Shown here: positions 18,980 to 30,789 of the stretch, one piece after another
How the letters are laid out: every line of letters begins with the position of its first letter
How positions within the stretch are numbered: position 1 is the first letter of the stretch
From: an uncultured Pelagibacteraceae bacterium
GTDB taxonomy: Bacteria; Pseudomonadota; Alphaproteobacteria; Pelagibacterales; Pelagibacteraceae
Assembly (NCBI GenBank): GCA_902617625.1
Contig: CACMXJ010000005.1
Span: 1-64,000, forward strand
Reading direction: 5' to 3'
DNA: 64,000 nucleotides
Position numbers and translations under genes: made by a program
Notes under the pieces: generated by a model
The model's database searches: none
Told to the model about the DNA's origin: nothing
The model's input: only the letters and a program-made list of their open reading frames with translations

Positions 18980-19956
18980 GTGAATTTTGTATAATTGGTT
19001 CTGGAATATCTGGATCCACAATTGCAAATCTTCTTAATAAAAAATATTCAGTAGTTTTGTTCGATAAAGCAAGAGGTCCTGGGGGTCGTGCATCTTTTAA
19101 AAGAATAAAAGGCAAAACAGGCTTTGATCATGGCACTCAGTATATTTCACCAAAAACTAAGGAATTTAAAAAATTTACAAAAGATTTAATAAAAAAAAGA
19201 ATTTTAAAAGTATGGAGAGGCAAACATGTTTTTCTTAATTCAAAAAAAAAAGAAGATAAAAAACATTTAAAAGTAATTGGTAAAAATGGAAATAATGACA
19301 TTAGCAAACATTTGCTAAAGAAAATTAATTGCAACTATCACAGTGAATTAAAAAAAATCTATTATAAAAATAAACTTTGGTATTTGTTATTTGACGATGG
19401 AAAATTAAGATCTTTTAAAAACTTAATTTTGACTTGTCCTTTTCCACAATTAAAAAAACTTTCTAAGAAATTTATTAATAACTCTTTTTTAAGAAAATCA
19501 ATAAAAATGGATGCAAATATTACTACTATGATTGCAATAAAAAAAAACAAGAATTCAAATAGTAGCTATCTTTTTGAAGACTCAATTCTGGGCTGGGCAG
19601 GAAATGAAAACTCAAAAAAAAGATTTAAATCAAAATATGATTTATGGACTCTTCAAAGTACATTTAAATGGGCAAATAAAAAGATTAATAAAAACAAGAA
19701 TAACAAAAAAGAAAATTCACAAATTATGATCGATAAATTTTTTAAACTTTCAAATATCAAAAAAACAAAAATTTATTATTCACTTAATCACGGTTGGCAT
19801 TATTCTTCAAATTCGAGACCATTTAAAATTAAGAGTTTTTGGGATCCTAGGAAAAGATTAGGTGTTTGTGCCGATTGGTTTGTAGGACCTAGATTAGAGT
19901 CAGGATGGATAAGTGCACATGATTTATTTAGAAAAATCTCAAGAGAAATTAATTAA
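18976..19956 (+). CDS. FAD-dependent oxidoreductase (renalase/amine oxidase-like)
   Basis: CIIGSGISGSTIANLLNKKYSVVLFDKARGPGGRASFKR; FDHGTQYI. Confidence 0.87.
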   Translation: MSEFCIIGSGISGSTIANLLNKKYSVVLFDKARGPGGRASFKRIKGKTGFDHGTQYISPKTKEFKKFTKDLIKKRILKVWRGKHVFLNSKKKEDKKHLKVIGKNGNNDISKHLLKKINCNYHSELKKIYYKNKLWYLLFDDGKLRSFKNLILTCPFPQLKKLSKKFINNSFLRKSIKMDANITTMIAIKKNKNSNSSYLFEDSILGWAGNENSKKRFKSKYDLWTLQSTFKWANKKINKNKNNKKENSQIMIDKFFKLSNIKKTKIYYSLNHGWHYSSNSRPFKIKSFWDPRKRLGVCADWFVGPRLESGWISAHDLFRKISREIN

Positions 19957-20629
19957 AATTCTTTAATTTATATTCCCAGTTACCCATTCTTGAATAGGAT
20001 ACTTTTAATATCATTAAATTTTTACGATCATACCAAATGTCAAAATCTAATCTTTTATCTTTCGGTATACTCATGTCTTTAGACTTCAGTGTAAAATGAT
20101 CAACATCATAAACTTTTCCATAAAGATCTATTTTTTCTTTACCTAAAAAAGTTACAACTTGATCCTTAATACTCCCTGAGATAGGACTTATTTGAGAACT
20201 CGCTTGTAAAATTTTGTGATTCCACCAATTTCCAATCACGTTATCAGTTGAGGCTTCTCCATTATATGAAGAGCCTTTGATATCAAATTTTTTATTTTTT
20301 TGATCAAATGTTAAATAAACAAACTTCTTTTTGTCATTTTGTAAAGTTTTAGAATTATAAGAAACTAATTGATCTTTGAAATATTTTTCCTCGCTATAGC
20401 CTTCAACTTGGAAAACTGTTGCTCCCAAAAGTTTAACTACAAACTTAATTTGATTAGTAACAATAGTTTCTGATCCATTTCTATTGAAAAAATAATGATT
20501 ATAGCCAATAAGCTCACCATTTCGAAAAATCTCCATCTCAATTTTGTTGTATTTAATGTAATGACCAATATGAGCGATTGAATTTGTTGGATAAATAAAA
20601 AGAAATAAAATGACTATAATTTTTTTCAT
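19949..20629 (-). CDS. Secreted hypothetical protein, DUF6134-like
   Basis: Signal peptide; GNWWNHKILQAS and FDIWYDRKNLMILKVSY context; family assignment from memory. Confidence 0.6.
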   Translation of the reverse strand: MKKIIVILFLFIYPTNSIAHIGHYIKYNKIEMEIFRNGELIGYNHYFFNRNGSETIVTNQIKFVVKLLGATVFQVEGYSEEKYFKDQLVSYNSKTLQNDKKKFVYLTFDQKNKKFDIKGSSYNGEASTDNVIGNWWNHKILQASSQISPISGSIKDQVVTFLGKEKIDLYGKVYDVDHFTLKSKDMSIPKDKRLDFDIWYDRKNLMILKVSYSRMGNWEYKLKNFN

Positions 20630-20679
20630 TTAACAACTAGTTTAATAGACTTTATTAACAATAGAAATAACTTATTAAA

Positions 20680-21327
20680 ATGTTTTTAAAAATTAAGAAA
20701 ATACCAAGGGTCAATTGGAGTTCAGATAAGCCTTATAATTTTAAACCAAAATTCTCTACATTCTTTTTTTTATGTTTTGGCTTGATGTTATTTGGTCTTG
20801 GAGAAGGTCTATTAATTGTATCTTTTACTGGTGCTTCTCCATGGAGTGTTTTAGCTCAAGGTATTTCTTTAAATGTTAATTTGAGTATAGGAACAATAAC
20901 ATTTTTGATAAGTGTTGCAGTTTTAATTTTGTGGATACCGCTTGGTCAAAAATTAGGGATGGGGACAATACTTAATGCAATCATTATTGCACTGATGATC
21001 GATCTTTGTATAAAATTTGTTCCAACCCCATCTAATTACTTTTATCAATTAATTCTGGCAATAATTTCAGTAATAACCGTTGGGATTGGTGGAGGTATTT
21101 ATTTAGTATCTAATCTTGGAGCTGGACCAAGAGATGGTTTGATGATTGGTCTCCAAAAAAAAACAAATTTACCAGTTGCTGCCGTAAGAGCATTCTTAGA
21201 AATTTCTGTTGTAAGTATTGGATGGTACTTAGGTGGAACTGTGGGAGTAGGAACTTTATTATTTGCTTTTGGAATTGGTCCTTGTGTTGCCTTAGGCCTG
21301 TATTTAGTTGATAAAATTTTCGATTAG
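20680..21327 (+). CDS. YczE/YitT-type integral membrane protein
   Basis: GLGEGLLIVSFTGASPWSVLAQG..., NLGAGPRDGLMIGL. Confidence 0.8.
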   Translation: MFLKIKKIPRVNWSSDKPYNFKPKFSTFFFLCFGLMLFGLGEGLLIVSFTGASPWSVLAQGISLNVNLSIGTITFLISVAVLILWIPLGQKLGMGTILNAIIIALMIDLCIKFVPTPSNYFYQLILAIISVITVGIGGGIYLVSNLGAGPRDGLMIGLQKKTNLPVAAVRAFLEISVVSIGWYLGGTVGVGTLLFAFGIGPCVALGLYLVDKIFD

Positions 21328-23150
21328 GCTGCAGCGCCTGATTTTTCACTTCTCTTTCTCTCATGCGGATCGAGAATGGCTTTTCTTAGTCTACAAGAGT
21401 CCGGAGTGATTTCTAAAGCCTCATCAGTATTTAACATACTTAATTGCTCTGCGATGGACATTTTTCTTACTGGTGTGAGAACGACATTTTCATCTGTACC
21501 TTGTGTTCTCATATTAGTTAATTTTTTGCCTTTCATAACATTAATAATCATATCTCCAGGTTTAGGAGATAATCCCACAATCATACCTGGATAAACAGGA
21601 TCATTATGAGTTACAAACATCTCTCCTCTAGCCTGTAAATTAAATATTGCAAATGCAACTGCTTTTCCTTGTTCCATTGAAATAAGTGCACCATTTCTTC
21701 TACCCTCCATTTCACCCTCAAATGGTCCATACGCATGAAAAATTCTGTTTATTACTCCATTACCTTTTGTAAGTGTTAGAAACCGGCTTGTGTATCCCAT
21801 TAATCCTCTTGTTGGTGCATGAAAGATTAATCTTTTTTTATTTTTACCAGTATCTTTTAATTCTATTAATTTGCCTTTTCTTCTATTCATAGAGTCAATA
21901 ATTTTTGATGAATGTTCTTCATCTAGGTCCATAGTTATTTCTTCTATTGGCTCAAGTTTGCTACCATTCTCATCTTTTTTATAGAGAACTTTTGGGGGAC
22001 TAACTGTCATTTCAAAACCTTCTCTTCTCATCTGAGTAAGCAAAATTTCTAACATTAATTCACCTCGACCGCTTACAACAAAAGAATCATTACCCTCATT
22101 TTCTGTAAAAGTAATTCCAACATTATTCTGCGCTTCTTGAAGCAACCTATCTCTTATTTGAGTACTTGTAAGTTTTTTACCCTCAGTTCCTGCAAGAGGA
22201 GATGTGTTTACGGTAATGGTAATAGACATTGTTGGTGGATCGATTGGAGTAGCTTTGATAGGATCATTCACCTCAAGATTACAAATTGTGTCAGCAACAT
22301 TTGCTTTTTCTAAACCAGCGACAACTACAATGTCTCCCGCCTCACCGATTTCGATTGGTACTTTTTTTGTGCCCTCATATCTAAAAATTTTAGTAAGTCT
22401 TCCCTCATCCACTTTTTCACCCTTTAAATTTATTGCCTTGATCGATTGATTAGCTTTTGCAGTTCCTTGAGCAATTCTTCCGACTAAGCTTCTACCTAAG
22501 AAATTGTCTGCATAAAGAAGAGTAGACAGCATTGCAAAAGGTTTTGTTTTATCAAGTTCAGCAGGTTTTACATGATCAATAATTTGATCTAATAAAGGAT
22601 TTAAATTTTCCCTTGGACCATCAATTTCTTTGTCAGCCCAACCAGATCTTCCACTCGCATATAAAACTGGAAAGTCTAGTTGATCTTCATTTGCATCTAA
22701 ACTTACAAATAAATCAAAAGTCTCATCTAAAACTTCATTAGCTCTTTGATCTGATTTGTCTAATTTATTGATTACAACAATTGGTTTTAAACCTTGTTTT
22801 AGAGCTTTAGAAAGCACAAATTTTGTTTGAGGCATAACCCCTTCAGCAGAGTCAATTAAGAGCAATGCACCATCCGCCATGCTTAAAACTCTTTCAACTT
22901 CTGCTGCAAAATCTCGGTGACCTGGTGTATCAATAATATTTATTCTCGAATCTTTCCAATTAATTGATGCAGGTTTTGCTAAAATTGTTATTCCTCTTTC
23001 TTTCTCAAGTTCACCCGAGTCCATTAATCTTTCGTCAACAACTTCATTTTCCCTAAAAGAGCCGCTTTGTTTCATCAGATTATCAATTAAGGTAGTCTTT
23101 CCGTGATCAACGTGTGCGATTATGGTGATGTTTCTAATATCTTTGCTCAT
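21324..23150 (-). CDS. typA: Ribosome-associated GTPase TypA/BipA
   Basis: NITIIAHVDHGKTTLIDNLMKQSG, DTPGHRDFAAEVERVL, VINKLDKSDQR. Confidence 0.97.
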   Translation of the reverse strand: MSKDIRNITIIAHVDHGKTTLIDNLMKQSGSFRENEVVDERLMDSGELEKERGITILAKPASINWKDSRINIIDTPGHRDFAAEVERVLSMADGALLLIDSAEGVMPQTKFVLSKALKQGLKPIVVINKLDKSDQRANEVLDETFDLFVSLDANEDQLDFPVLYASGRSGWADKEIDGPRENLNPLLDQIIDHVKPAELDKTKPFAMLSTLLYADNFLGRSLVGRIAQGTAKANQSIKAINLKGEKVDEGRLTKIFRYEGTKKVPIEIGEAGDIVVVAGLEKANVADTICNLEVNDPIKATPIDPPTMSITITVNTSPLAGTEGKKLTSTQIRDRLLQEAQNNVGITFTENEGNDSFVVSGRGELMLEILLTQMRREGFEMTVSPPKVLYKKDENGSKLEPIEEITMDLDEEHSSKIIDSMNRRKGKLIELKDTGKNKKRLIFHAPTRGLMGYTSRFLTLTKGNGVINRIFHAYGPFEGEMEGRRNGALISMEQGKAVAFAIFNLQARGEMFVTHNDPVYPGMIVGLSPKPGDMIINVMKGKKLTNMRTQGTDENVVLTPVRKMSIAEQLSMLNTDEALEITPDSCRLRKAILDPHERKRSEKSGAAA

Positions 23151-23235
23151 AAATCCTGGCTCTTATACCTTAAAAATTTTTTTTGAAAACTTTAAAAAAA
23201 CCAATAAATATTGGGATTTTGATCAAAAAATGTCG

Positions 23236-23352
23236 TTATTTTGTTTTTTTTGCCTTTTCTCTTTTTAATCTTCTTTTTTCTTTAAGAGTTAATTTTGGTT
23301 TTTTATTAAGACTTGAGTCCTTAAACGATTTCCCACTGTATCTTTTTGACAT
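23236..23352 (-). CDS. Small basic protein, 38 aa (not in supplied ORF track)
   Basis: Reverse complement reads MSKRYSGKSFKDSSLNKKPKLTLKEKRRLKREKAKKTK*, between the groL terminator and typA. Confidence 0.6.
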   Translation of the reverse strand: MSKRYSGKSFKDSSLNKKPKLTLKEKRRLKREKAKKTK

Positions 23353-23372
23353 TGTATTATTTTAATATTTCC

Positions 23373-23402
23373 AAAAAAAAAGGCCATCAAAAGATGGCCT
23401 TT
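23373..23402 (-). terminator. Rho-independent terminator of groESL
   Basis: Minus strand AAAGGCCATC-TTTT-GATGGCCTTTTTTTTT: perfect stem AGGCCATC/GATGGCCT with U-tract. Confidence 0.92.
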
Positions 23403-23426
23403 AAATTCTTTATATTTGAGATTGGG

Positions 23427-25106
<1,680 letters not shown>

Positions 25107-25111
25107 TTAAA

Positions 25112-25402
25112 CTATTTACTTGAAATTCCCATAATGTCTGACTCTTTCATTATGCTGTATTCCTTGCCATCAATTTTAACTTCAGTCCCTGACCATTTGC
25201 CAAATAAAACTTTATCTCCAACTTTTACATCCATTGGTACCGTTTTGCCGTCTTCAGTTTTTATACCACCACCAACTGCAACTACTTTGCCTTCTTGAGG
25301 TTTTTCCTGTGCTGTGTCAGGTATGATTATTCCACCAGCAGTTTTTTCACTGCTATCTAAAACTTCTATTAAAACTCTATCGTGTAATGGTCTAAATTTC
25401 AT
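25112..25402 (-). CDS. groS: Co-chaperonin GroES
   Basis: [38 protein letters not shown]. Confidence 0.99.
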   Translation of the reverse strand: MKFRPLHDRVLIEVLDSSEKTAGGIIIPDTAQEKPQEGKVVAVGGGIKTEDGKTVPMDVKVGDKVLFGKWSGTEVKIDGKEYSIMKESDIMGISSK

Positions 25403-25428
25403 AAATTCTCCTTATTAATATGGTCTTC

Positions 25429-25456
25429 ATATAGAGACTGGCTTTACTATTTCAAG
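25429..25456 (-). promoter_or_regulatory. Sigma32 (RpoH)-type promoter for groESL
   Basis: Minus strand CTTGAAA (25450-25456), 13-nt spacer, CTCTATAT (25429-25436). Confidence 0.65.
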
Positions 25457-25525
25457 ATATAGTTAAAAATTAGTTAGTTAAAAAATAAGGGAATTTGTAG
25501 GTTTTATGGTTTATAGATTAATTTC

Positions 25526-26344
25526 ATGACTAAAAATTTAGATAATGAAGGTCTGAGTTCTATCGCAGACAATTATCAGCTATTTTATGTTGACTTATGG
25601 GGAGTGGTCCATAATGGGGTTACTCTACACCTTGAGGCAATAAAAGCTCTTAAAGAAATCAATAAAAAAAGAAAGGACTATATTTTACTCACGAATGCTC
25701 CTAGACCTAATCATGCTGTTAAATCTTTTTTAGAGAGGTTAGGCATGGAAAAAGAGATTAGAGACCATGTTTTTACCTCTGGTGAGGCAGCCCTTATTTA
25801 TTTAAAGAAAAATTTAATTAATAAAACTTTTTTTCACGTGGGGCCCCCAAGAGATTTTGATTTATTCAAAGATTTCGAAAAGATGAAATTAAATAATATA
25901 GATAAATCTGATTATATTTTGTGTACAGGATTATTTGATGATCAAGATGAAGATTTAAAATATTATAAAAATTTGTTCGAAAAAAATATTCAAAAAAAAA
26001 TGATTTGCACAAATCCGGACCTGATCGTTGACAGAGGAAACACTAGAGAATTTTGCGCTGGTTCTGTTGCAATGGTTTTTGAAAAAATGGGTGGAGAAGT
26101 TGTTTACTTTGGAAAACCTTATCCTGAAGTTTATAATCAATCTATCGATAACAAAAATAAGAAAATTCTCTCTATAGGTGATAATTTAAATACTGATATA
26201 AAAGGAGCAAACCTTTTAAATTATGACTCCTTAATAATTTCAAATGGAATTCATAAGGATGAGATCAAAGAAAAAGGAATTGAAAAAGTTGCTAAATCTT
26301 ACGAAGCAATTTGTAATTATATTCAATCAGAGCTGAAATGGTGA
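25526..26344 (+). CDS. HAD-superfamily hydrolase (TIGR01459/NagD-like)
   Basis: LFYVDLWGVVHNGVTLH, LLTNAPRP, ILSIGDNLNTDIKGAN. Confidence 0.88.
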   Translation: MTKNLDNEGLSSIADNYQLFYVDLWGVVHNGVTLHLEAIKALKEINKKRKDYILLTNAPRPNHAVKSFLERLGMEKEIRDHVFTSGEAALIYLKKNLINKTFFHVGPPRDFDLFKDFEKMKLNNIDKSDYILCTGLFDDQDEDLKYYKNLFEKNIQKKMICTNPDLIVDRGNTREFCAGSVAMVFEKMGGEVVYFGKPYPEVYNQSIDNKNKKILSIGDNLNTDIKGANLLNYDSLIISNGIHKDEIKEKGIEKVAKSYEAICNYIQSELKW

Positions 26345-27264
26345 ATTCAAAAAAAATATTTAAAAATTTTAATATCGATACTAGATACAAAAATTCAATT
26401 ATATTAATTGGTAACTTTGATGGAGTTCATAAAGGACATCAAAAATTATTTTCATTAGCTAAAAAATATAAAAAAAGATATTCATCAAAAATTGGTGTCT
26501 TAACTTTTGAACCGATGCCAAAGATGTTTTTTAATAAAAATCTAAATAATTTTAGAATATCAAGTTTACAACAAAAAATTGATAATCTTAAAGATCTCAA
26601 TGTAGAATTTATGATTATAAAAAAATTTGATAGAAAATTCTCGAAAATAAAATCTATAACTTTCATAAAAGAAATTTTGGGAAAAAAGTTAAAACCAAAA
26701 TTTATTTTTGTTAGCAATAATTTTAGATTTGGGAACAAGAGAGAAGGTAACGTTAGACAATTAATTAAATTTGAGAGGATGTGTGGTTATAAGGTGGTAA
26801 AACCACAACCATTGTTAACCAATAAGAAAATAGCATCTTCATCATTGGTTAGAAAACTTTTACAAGAGGGAAAATTAGAAAAAGCTAATAAAATTTTGAA
26901 TAGAAATTGGTCAATTGTAGGAAGGGTTCAAAGGGGAAGACAGCTAGGAAAAAAAATTGGTTTCCCAACCGCAAACATTGATATTAAAGATTATATTTTA
27001 GCCTGCCCAGGCGTATATGCAGTAAAAGTAAAACGGAATGGTAAAAATAATTATTTAAAAGGAATTGCTAATTTAGGCTATCGACCAACATTTAATGGAA
27101 AAAAAATATTATTAGAGGTTCATCTATTTAATTTTTCTGGAAATCTTTATAATAAGTATTTAACAGTAGAATTTAAAAAATTTATTAGAAAAGAAAAAAA
27201 ATTTAAAAATGTTGAACTGCTTAGAAGACAAATTAAAACTGATTTATTGATAGCAAAAAAATAA
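26338..27264 (+). CDS. ribF: Bifunctional riboflavin kinase/FAD synthetase
   Basis: ILIGNFDGVHKGHQKLF; GRVQRGRQLGKKIGFPTANI; GIANLGYRPTF. Confidence 0.95.
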   Translation: MVNSKKIFKNFNIDTRYKNSIILIGNFDGVHKGHQKLFSLAKKYKKRYSSKIGVLTFEPMPKMFFNKNLNNFRISSLQQKIDNLKDLNVEFMIIKKFDRKFSKIKSITFIKEILGKKLKPKFIFVSNNFRFGNKREGNVRQLIKFERMCGYKVVKPQPLLTNKKIASSSLVRKLLQEGKLEKANKILNRNWSIVGRVQRGRQLGKKIGFPTANIDIKDYILACPGVYAVKVKRNGKNNYLKGIANLGYRPTFNGKKILLEVHLFNFSGNLYNKYLTVEFKKFIRKEKKFKNVELLRRQIKTDLLIAKK

Positions 27265-27265
27265 A

Positions 27266-29986
27266 ATGAACAAATCACAAATTAATCTTCCTAAAACCGC
27301 TTTTTCGATGAAAGCAAATTTGCCAACAAGAGAACCAGAAATTTTAAAACTTTGGCAAAAAATAAATCTTTATGACGAATTAAGAAAATCTAGAAAAGGA
27401 GAGGAAAAATTTGTTCTTCACGATGGTCCTCCCTATGCGAATGGCAATATACACATGGGAACAGCTTTAAATAAAATTTTAAAGGATATAATTGTGAGAT
27501 TTCATCAGATGGATGGTAAAGACTCTGTTTACGTTCCTGGATGGGACTGTCATGGATTACCAATAGAATGGAAAATTGAAGAACAATACAAAAAAAATAA
27601 GAAAAACAAAAATGAAGTTCCGATCGTTGAATTTAGAAAAGAGTGTAGAGCTTTCGCGGAAAAATGGATAGATATTCACAAAGATCAATTCAAAAGATTA
27701 GGAGTTGTTGGAGATTGGGATAATTATTATTCTACTATGAGTTTTGATGCAGAAGCTCAGATAGTAAGAGAGTTAGGTAAATTTTTAAAAGAAGGAAGTT
27801 TGTATAGAGGTTTTAAACCTGTTTTATGGTCAACTGTTGAAAAAACTGCTTTAGCAGATGCAGAAGTTGAATATCAAGATCATAAGTCAGATACCATATA
27901 TGCATCTTTTCCAGTTAAATCATCAAACATCAAAGAATTAAACAATAGTGAAATTGTAATTTGGACAACAACCCCATGGACTATCCCAGCCAATAAAGCT
28001 TTAGCCTACAACGAAAGCTTAGATTATTCATTAGTTGAAGTAAATGATGATGGAGATTTTAAAAACAAAAAAATTGTTATTGCAGATGCATTAATAGACT
28101 CAGTTGTAAAAGATACAAAAATCCAAAGTTTCCAAAAATTAAAAAATTTTAAAGGTAAAGATTTGAAAGGTACAATATGTAATCACCCCTTTTTAAATCT
28201 TGGTTATGAATATGACATACCTATGTTAGAAGCACGTTTCGTAACTACAGAACAAGGTACGGGAATTGTCCATTGTGCGCCAAGTCATGGTCCTGATGAT
28301 TTTAATTTATGTATGAATAATGGAATTAAAGCAATTGAAACAGTTGATGGTGATGGAAGATATACAAAAAATGTATCACTTTTTGAGGGGATACATATTT
28401 TCAAATCAAATTCTATTGTGATTGAAAAATTAAAAGATCAAAAAAAATTATTATCAAGCGGCGAACTTGTTCACTCCTATCCTCATTCGTGGAGGTCTAA
28501 AGCACCACTAGTTCACAGAGCAACTCCCCAGTGGTTTATTTCTATGGATAGTCATAAGCTTAGAAATAAAGCTTTAAAAGCAATTGATGAAACAACCTTC
28601 TATCCTAGCAAAGGAAAAGAAAGATTAAAATCGATGATTGAAACAAGACCTGATTGGTGTGTTTCAAGACAAAGAGTATGGGGAGTTCCATTACCTATTT
28701 TTATCAACAAGAAGACAAGTGAAATTTTGATTGATGATGAGGTTTTTGATAATATTGCAAAAATTTACGAAAATGAAGGATCTGATTGTTGGTTTTCGGA
28801 TGATCCACAAAAATTTCTTGGAAAGAAATATAAAGCTGCGGATTTTGAAAAGTTAAGTGATATCGTAGAGGTATGGTTTGATAGTGGATCTACACATTCA
28901 TTTGTATTGGAAAAAAGAAAAGATTTAAAGTGGCCTGCATCCATGTATCTTGAGGGTTCTGACCAACATAGGGGCTGGTTTCATTCATCTCTTTTAGAGT
29001 CTTGTGGAACAAGAGATCGTGCACCCTTTGAGTCTATTCTTTCTCATGGTTTTGTAGTTGATGGCAAAGGTTTAAAAATGTCAAAATCTTTGGGAAATGT
29101 AATTGCGCCCGAAGATATCTTAAAAAAATATGGAGCTGATATACTTAGAATTTGGGTTGCTTCCTCAAATTATTCTGAGGATCTTCGAATAGACTATTCA
29201 ATACTAGATCAACATGCCGAGTCTTATAGAAAAATAAGAAATACATTTAGATATTTGCTTGGAAATCTTAATGATAATTTTGAACAAATAGATTTAGAAA
29301 AAATTAAAATTGAGAATTTACCCGAACTAGAGCAATTTATGCTTAATAAAATTTACAATTTAAATTCTAAATTTAATATGTATTTCAAAGATTATGATTT
29401 TCATAATTTATATAAAGAATTATTGAATTTTTGCACCGTAGATTTATCTGCTTTTTATTTTGATATAAGAAAAGATACTTTGTACTGTGATCCAATAAAT
29501 TCTGAAAAAAGAAAATCTACACTTATATTGTTAAATATTATTCTTAATTCTTTAATAAGATGGTTTGCACCAATATTATCTTTTACAACTGAAGAGATTT
29601 ATCAACTTATTTCAAAAAACAAAAAGAGTATTCATCTTGAAAAATTTTTAAATTTTCCTGAAAAATTTAATAATTCAAACCTTAATTTTAAATGGGAACA
29701 ATTAATCAAAATAAGGGATATTTGTAATCTGAGTATTGAGCAAAAACGAGCAAGTAAAGATATAGGATCTAGTTTGGAAGCAGCTTTAATTGTGAAACTA
29801 AATAAAAAGAATCAGAAATTTTTGAAAAATATTGACCTTTCAGAACTTTGCATAACTTCATCAGTCAAAATTGAGAATAGTGATACAAATGAAATAATTG
29901 TAGAAACAAGCAAAGCAAAAGGTGAAAAATGTCCAATATGTTGGAAAATCAGAAGCACACCATGTGAAAGACCGAATTGTAAATAG
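27266..29986 (+). CDS. ileS: Isoleucyl-tRNA synthetase
   Basis: LHDGPPYANGNIHMGTALNK, KMSKSLGN, C-terminal CPICWKIRSTPCERPNC zinc motif. Confidence 0.98.
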   Translation: MNKSQINLPKTAFSMKANLPTREPEILKLWQKINLYDELRKSRKGEEKFVLHDGPPYANGNIHMGTALNKILKDIIVRFHQMDGKDSVYVPGWDCHGLPIEWKIEEQYKKNKKNKNEVPIVEFRKECRAFAEKWIDIHKDQFKRLGVVGDWDNYYSTMSFDAEAQIVRELGKFLKEGSLYRGFKPVLWSTVEKTALADAEVEYQDHKSDTIYASFPVKSSNIKELNNSEIVIWTTTPWTIPANKALAYNESLDYSLVEVNDDGDFKNKKIVIADALIDSVVKDTKIQSFQKLKNFKGKDLKGTICNHPFLNLGYEYDIPMLEARFVTTEQGTGIVHCAPSHGPDDFNLCMNNGIKAIETVDGDGRYTKNVSLFEGIHIFKSNSIVIEKLKDQKKLLSSGELVHSYPHSWRSKAPLVHRATPQWFISMDSHKLRNKALKAIDETTFYPSKGKERLKSMIETRPDWCVSRQRVWGVPLPIFINKKTSEILIDDEVFDNIAKIYENEGSDCWFSDDPQKFLGKKYKAADFEKLSDIVEVWFDSGSTHSFVLEKRKDLKWPASMYLEGSDQHRGWFHSSLLESCGTRDRAPFESILSHGFVVDGKGLKMSKSLGNVIAPEDILKKYGADILRIWVASSNYSEDLRIDYSILDQHAESYRKIRNTFRYLLGNLNDNFEQIDLEKIKIENLPELEQFMLNKIYNLNSKFNMYFKDYDFHNLYKELLNFCTVDLSAFYFDIRKDTLYCDPINSEKRKSTLILLNIILNSLIRWFAPILSFTTEEIYQLISKNKKSIHLEKFLNFPEKFNNSNLNFKWEQLIKIRDICNLSIEQKRASKDIGSSLEAALIVKLNKKNQKFLKNIDLSELCITSSVKIENSDTNEIIVETSKAKGEKCPICWKIRSTPCERPNCK

Positions 29987-29987
29987 A

Positions 29988-30476
29988 ATGTTAAAAAAAC
30001 ATTTAGCAGATCTTTCAATTATTATTTTTATTTTTTTAATCGATAGAGTTAGTAAATTATTGATCATTAATTCTCCAGAAACTTATGAACAATATGGCAT
30101 TAGTGTTACATCCTTTTTAAATTTTAATTTGATTTGGAATGAAGGTATCGCTTTTGGTCTATTTTCTTTTGACGAAAAATTATATTATAATTTATTAACT
30201 ATTTTTATAATTTTGGTCACAACTGTCATTATTTGGTTAATGTTTAAATCAAAAGGATTTGAAAAATACAGCTTTATCATGATTATAGGAGGTTCATTCG
30301 GAAATATTTTCGATAGAATTTTTTATTCTGCTGTGCCTGATTTTATAGATATACACATAAACAATTTTCATTGGTTTATATTTAACGTTGCTGATATATT
30401 TATTACACTTGGTATATTATGTTTAATTAGTATTGAAATTTTTGGTAATAAAAAATTTAAAAATGAAAATTATTAG
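29988..30476 (+). CDS. lspA: Lipoprotein signal peptidase
   Basis: FNLIWNEGIAFGLF, GGSFGNIFDRIFYSAVPDFIDIH, FNVADIFITLG; start moved from 29922 to ATG 29988. Confidence 0.94.
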   Translation: MLKKHLADLSIIIFIFLIDRVSKLLIINSPETYEQYGISVTSFLNFNLIWNEGIAFGLFSFDEKLYYNLLTIFIILVTTVIIWLMFKSKGFEKYSFIMIIGGSFGNIFDRIFYSAVPDFIDIHINNFHWFIFNVADIFITLGILCLISIEIFGNKKFKNENY

Positions 30477-30789
30477 TAATATTTTAAAAATTTTAGTAGT
30501 TAGTTTATTGTTGTTCTCATGCTCAGGTGCTCTAGATGGATTTAAGTTGAAAAAAAAATCCACATCTGGAGATGAATTTTTGATTCAAAAAAAAGACCCA
30601 TTGGTTTTACCTCCAGACTTTTCTAAATTACCAAATCCGGATAATGAAACTAAAGAAACTGATAAAGAAGAGTCTCAAGTTGAGATAGTGTTTAAAAATG
30701 ATAACTCTAAAAATGATGAAAATAATGACACTAATTCATCAAGTACAGGATTAGAAAAAAGTATATTAAAGAAAATACAAAAACAATAA
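30463..30789 (+). CDS. Small lipoprotein, DUF3035 (BamF-like)
   Basis: MKIISNILKILVVSLLLFSCSGALDGF...DPLVLPPDFSKLPNP; start moved to 30463. Confidence 0.78.
   Translation: MKIISNILKILVVSLLLFSCSGALDGFKLKKKSTSGDEFLIQKKDPLVLPPDFSKLPNPDNETKETDKEESQVEIVFKNDNSKNDENNDTNSSSTGLEKSILKKIQKQ

Noticed and set aside
29812-30067. Overlapping minus-strand ORFs at the ileS-lspA junction
   Set aside because: Antisense to ileS and lspA coding sequence; no homology recognised.
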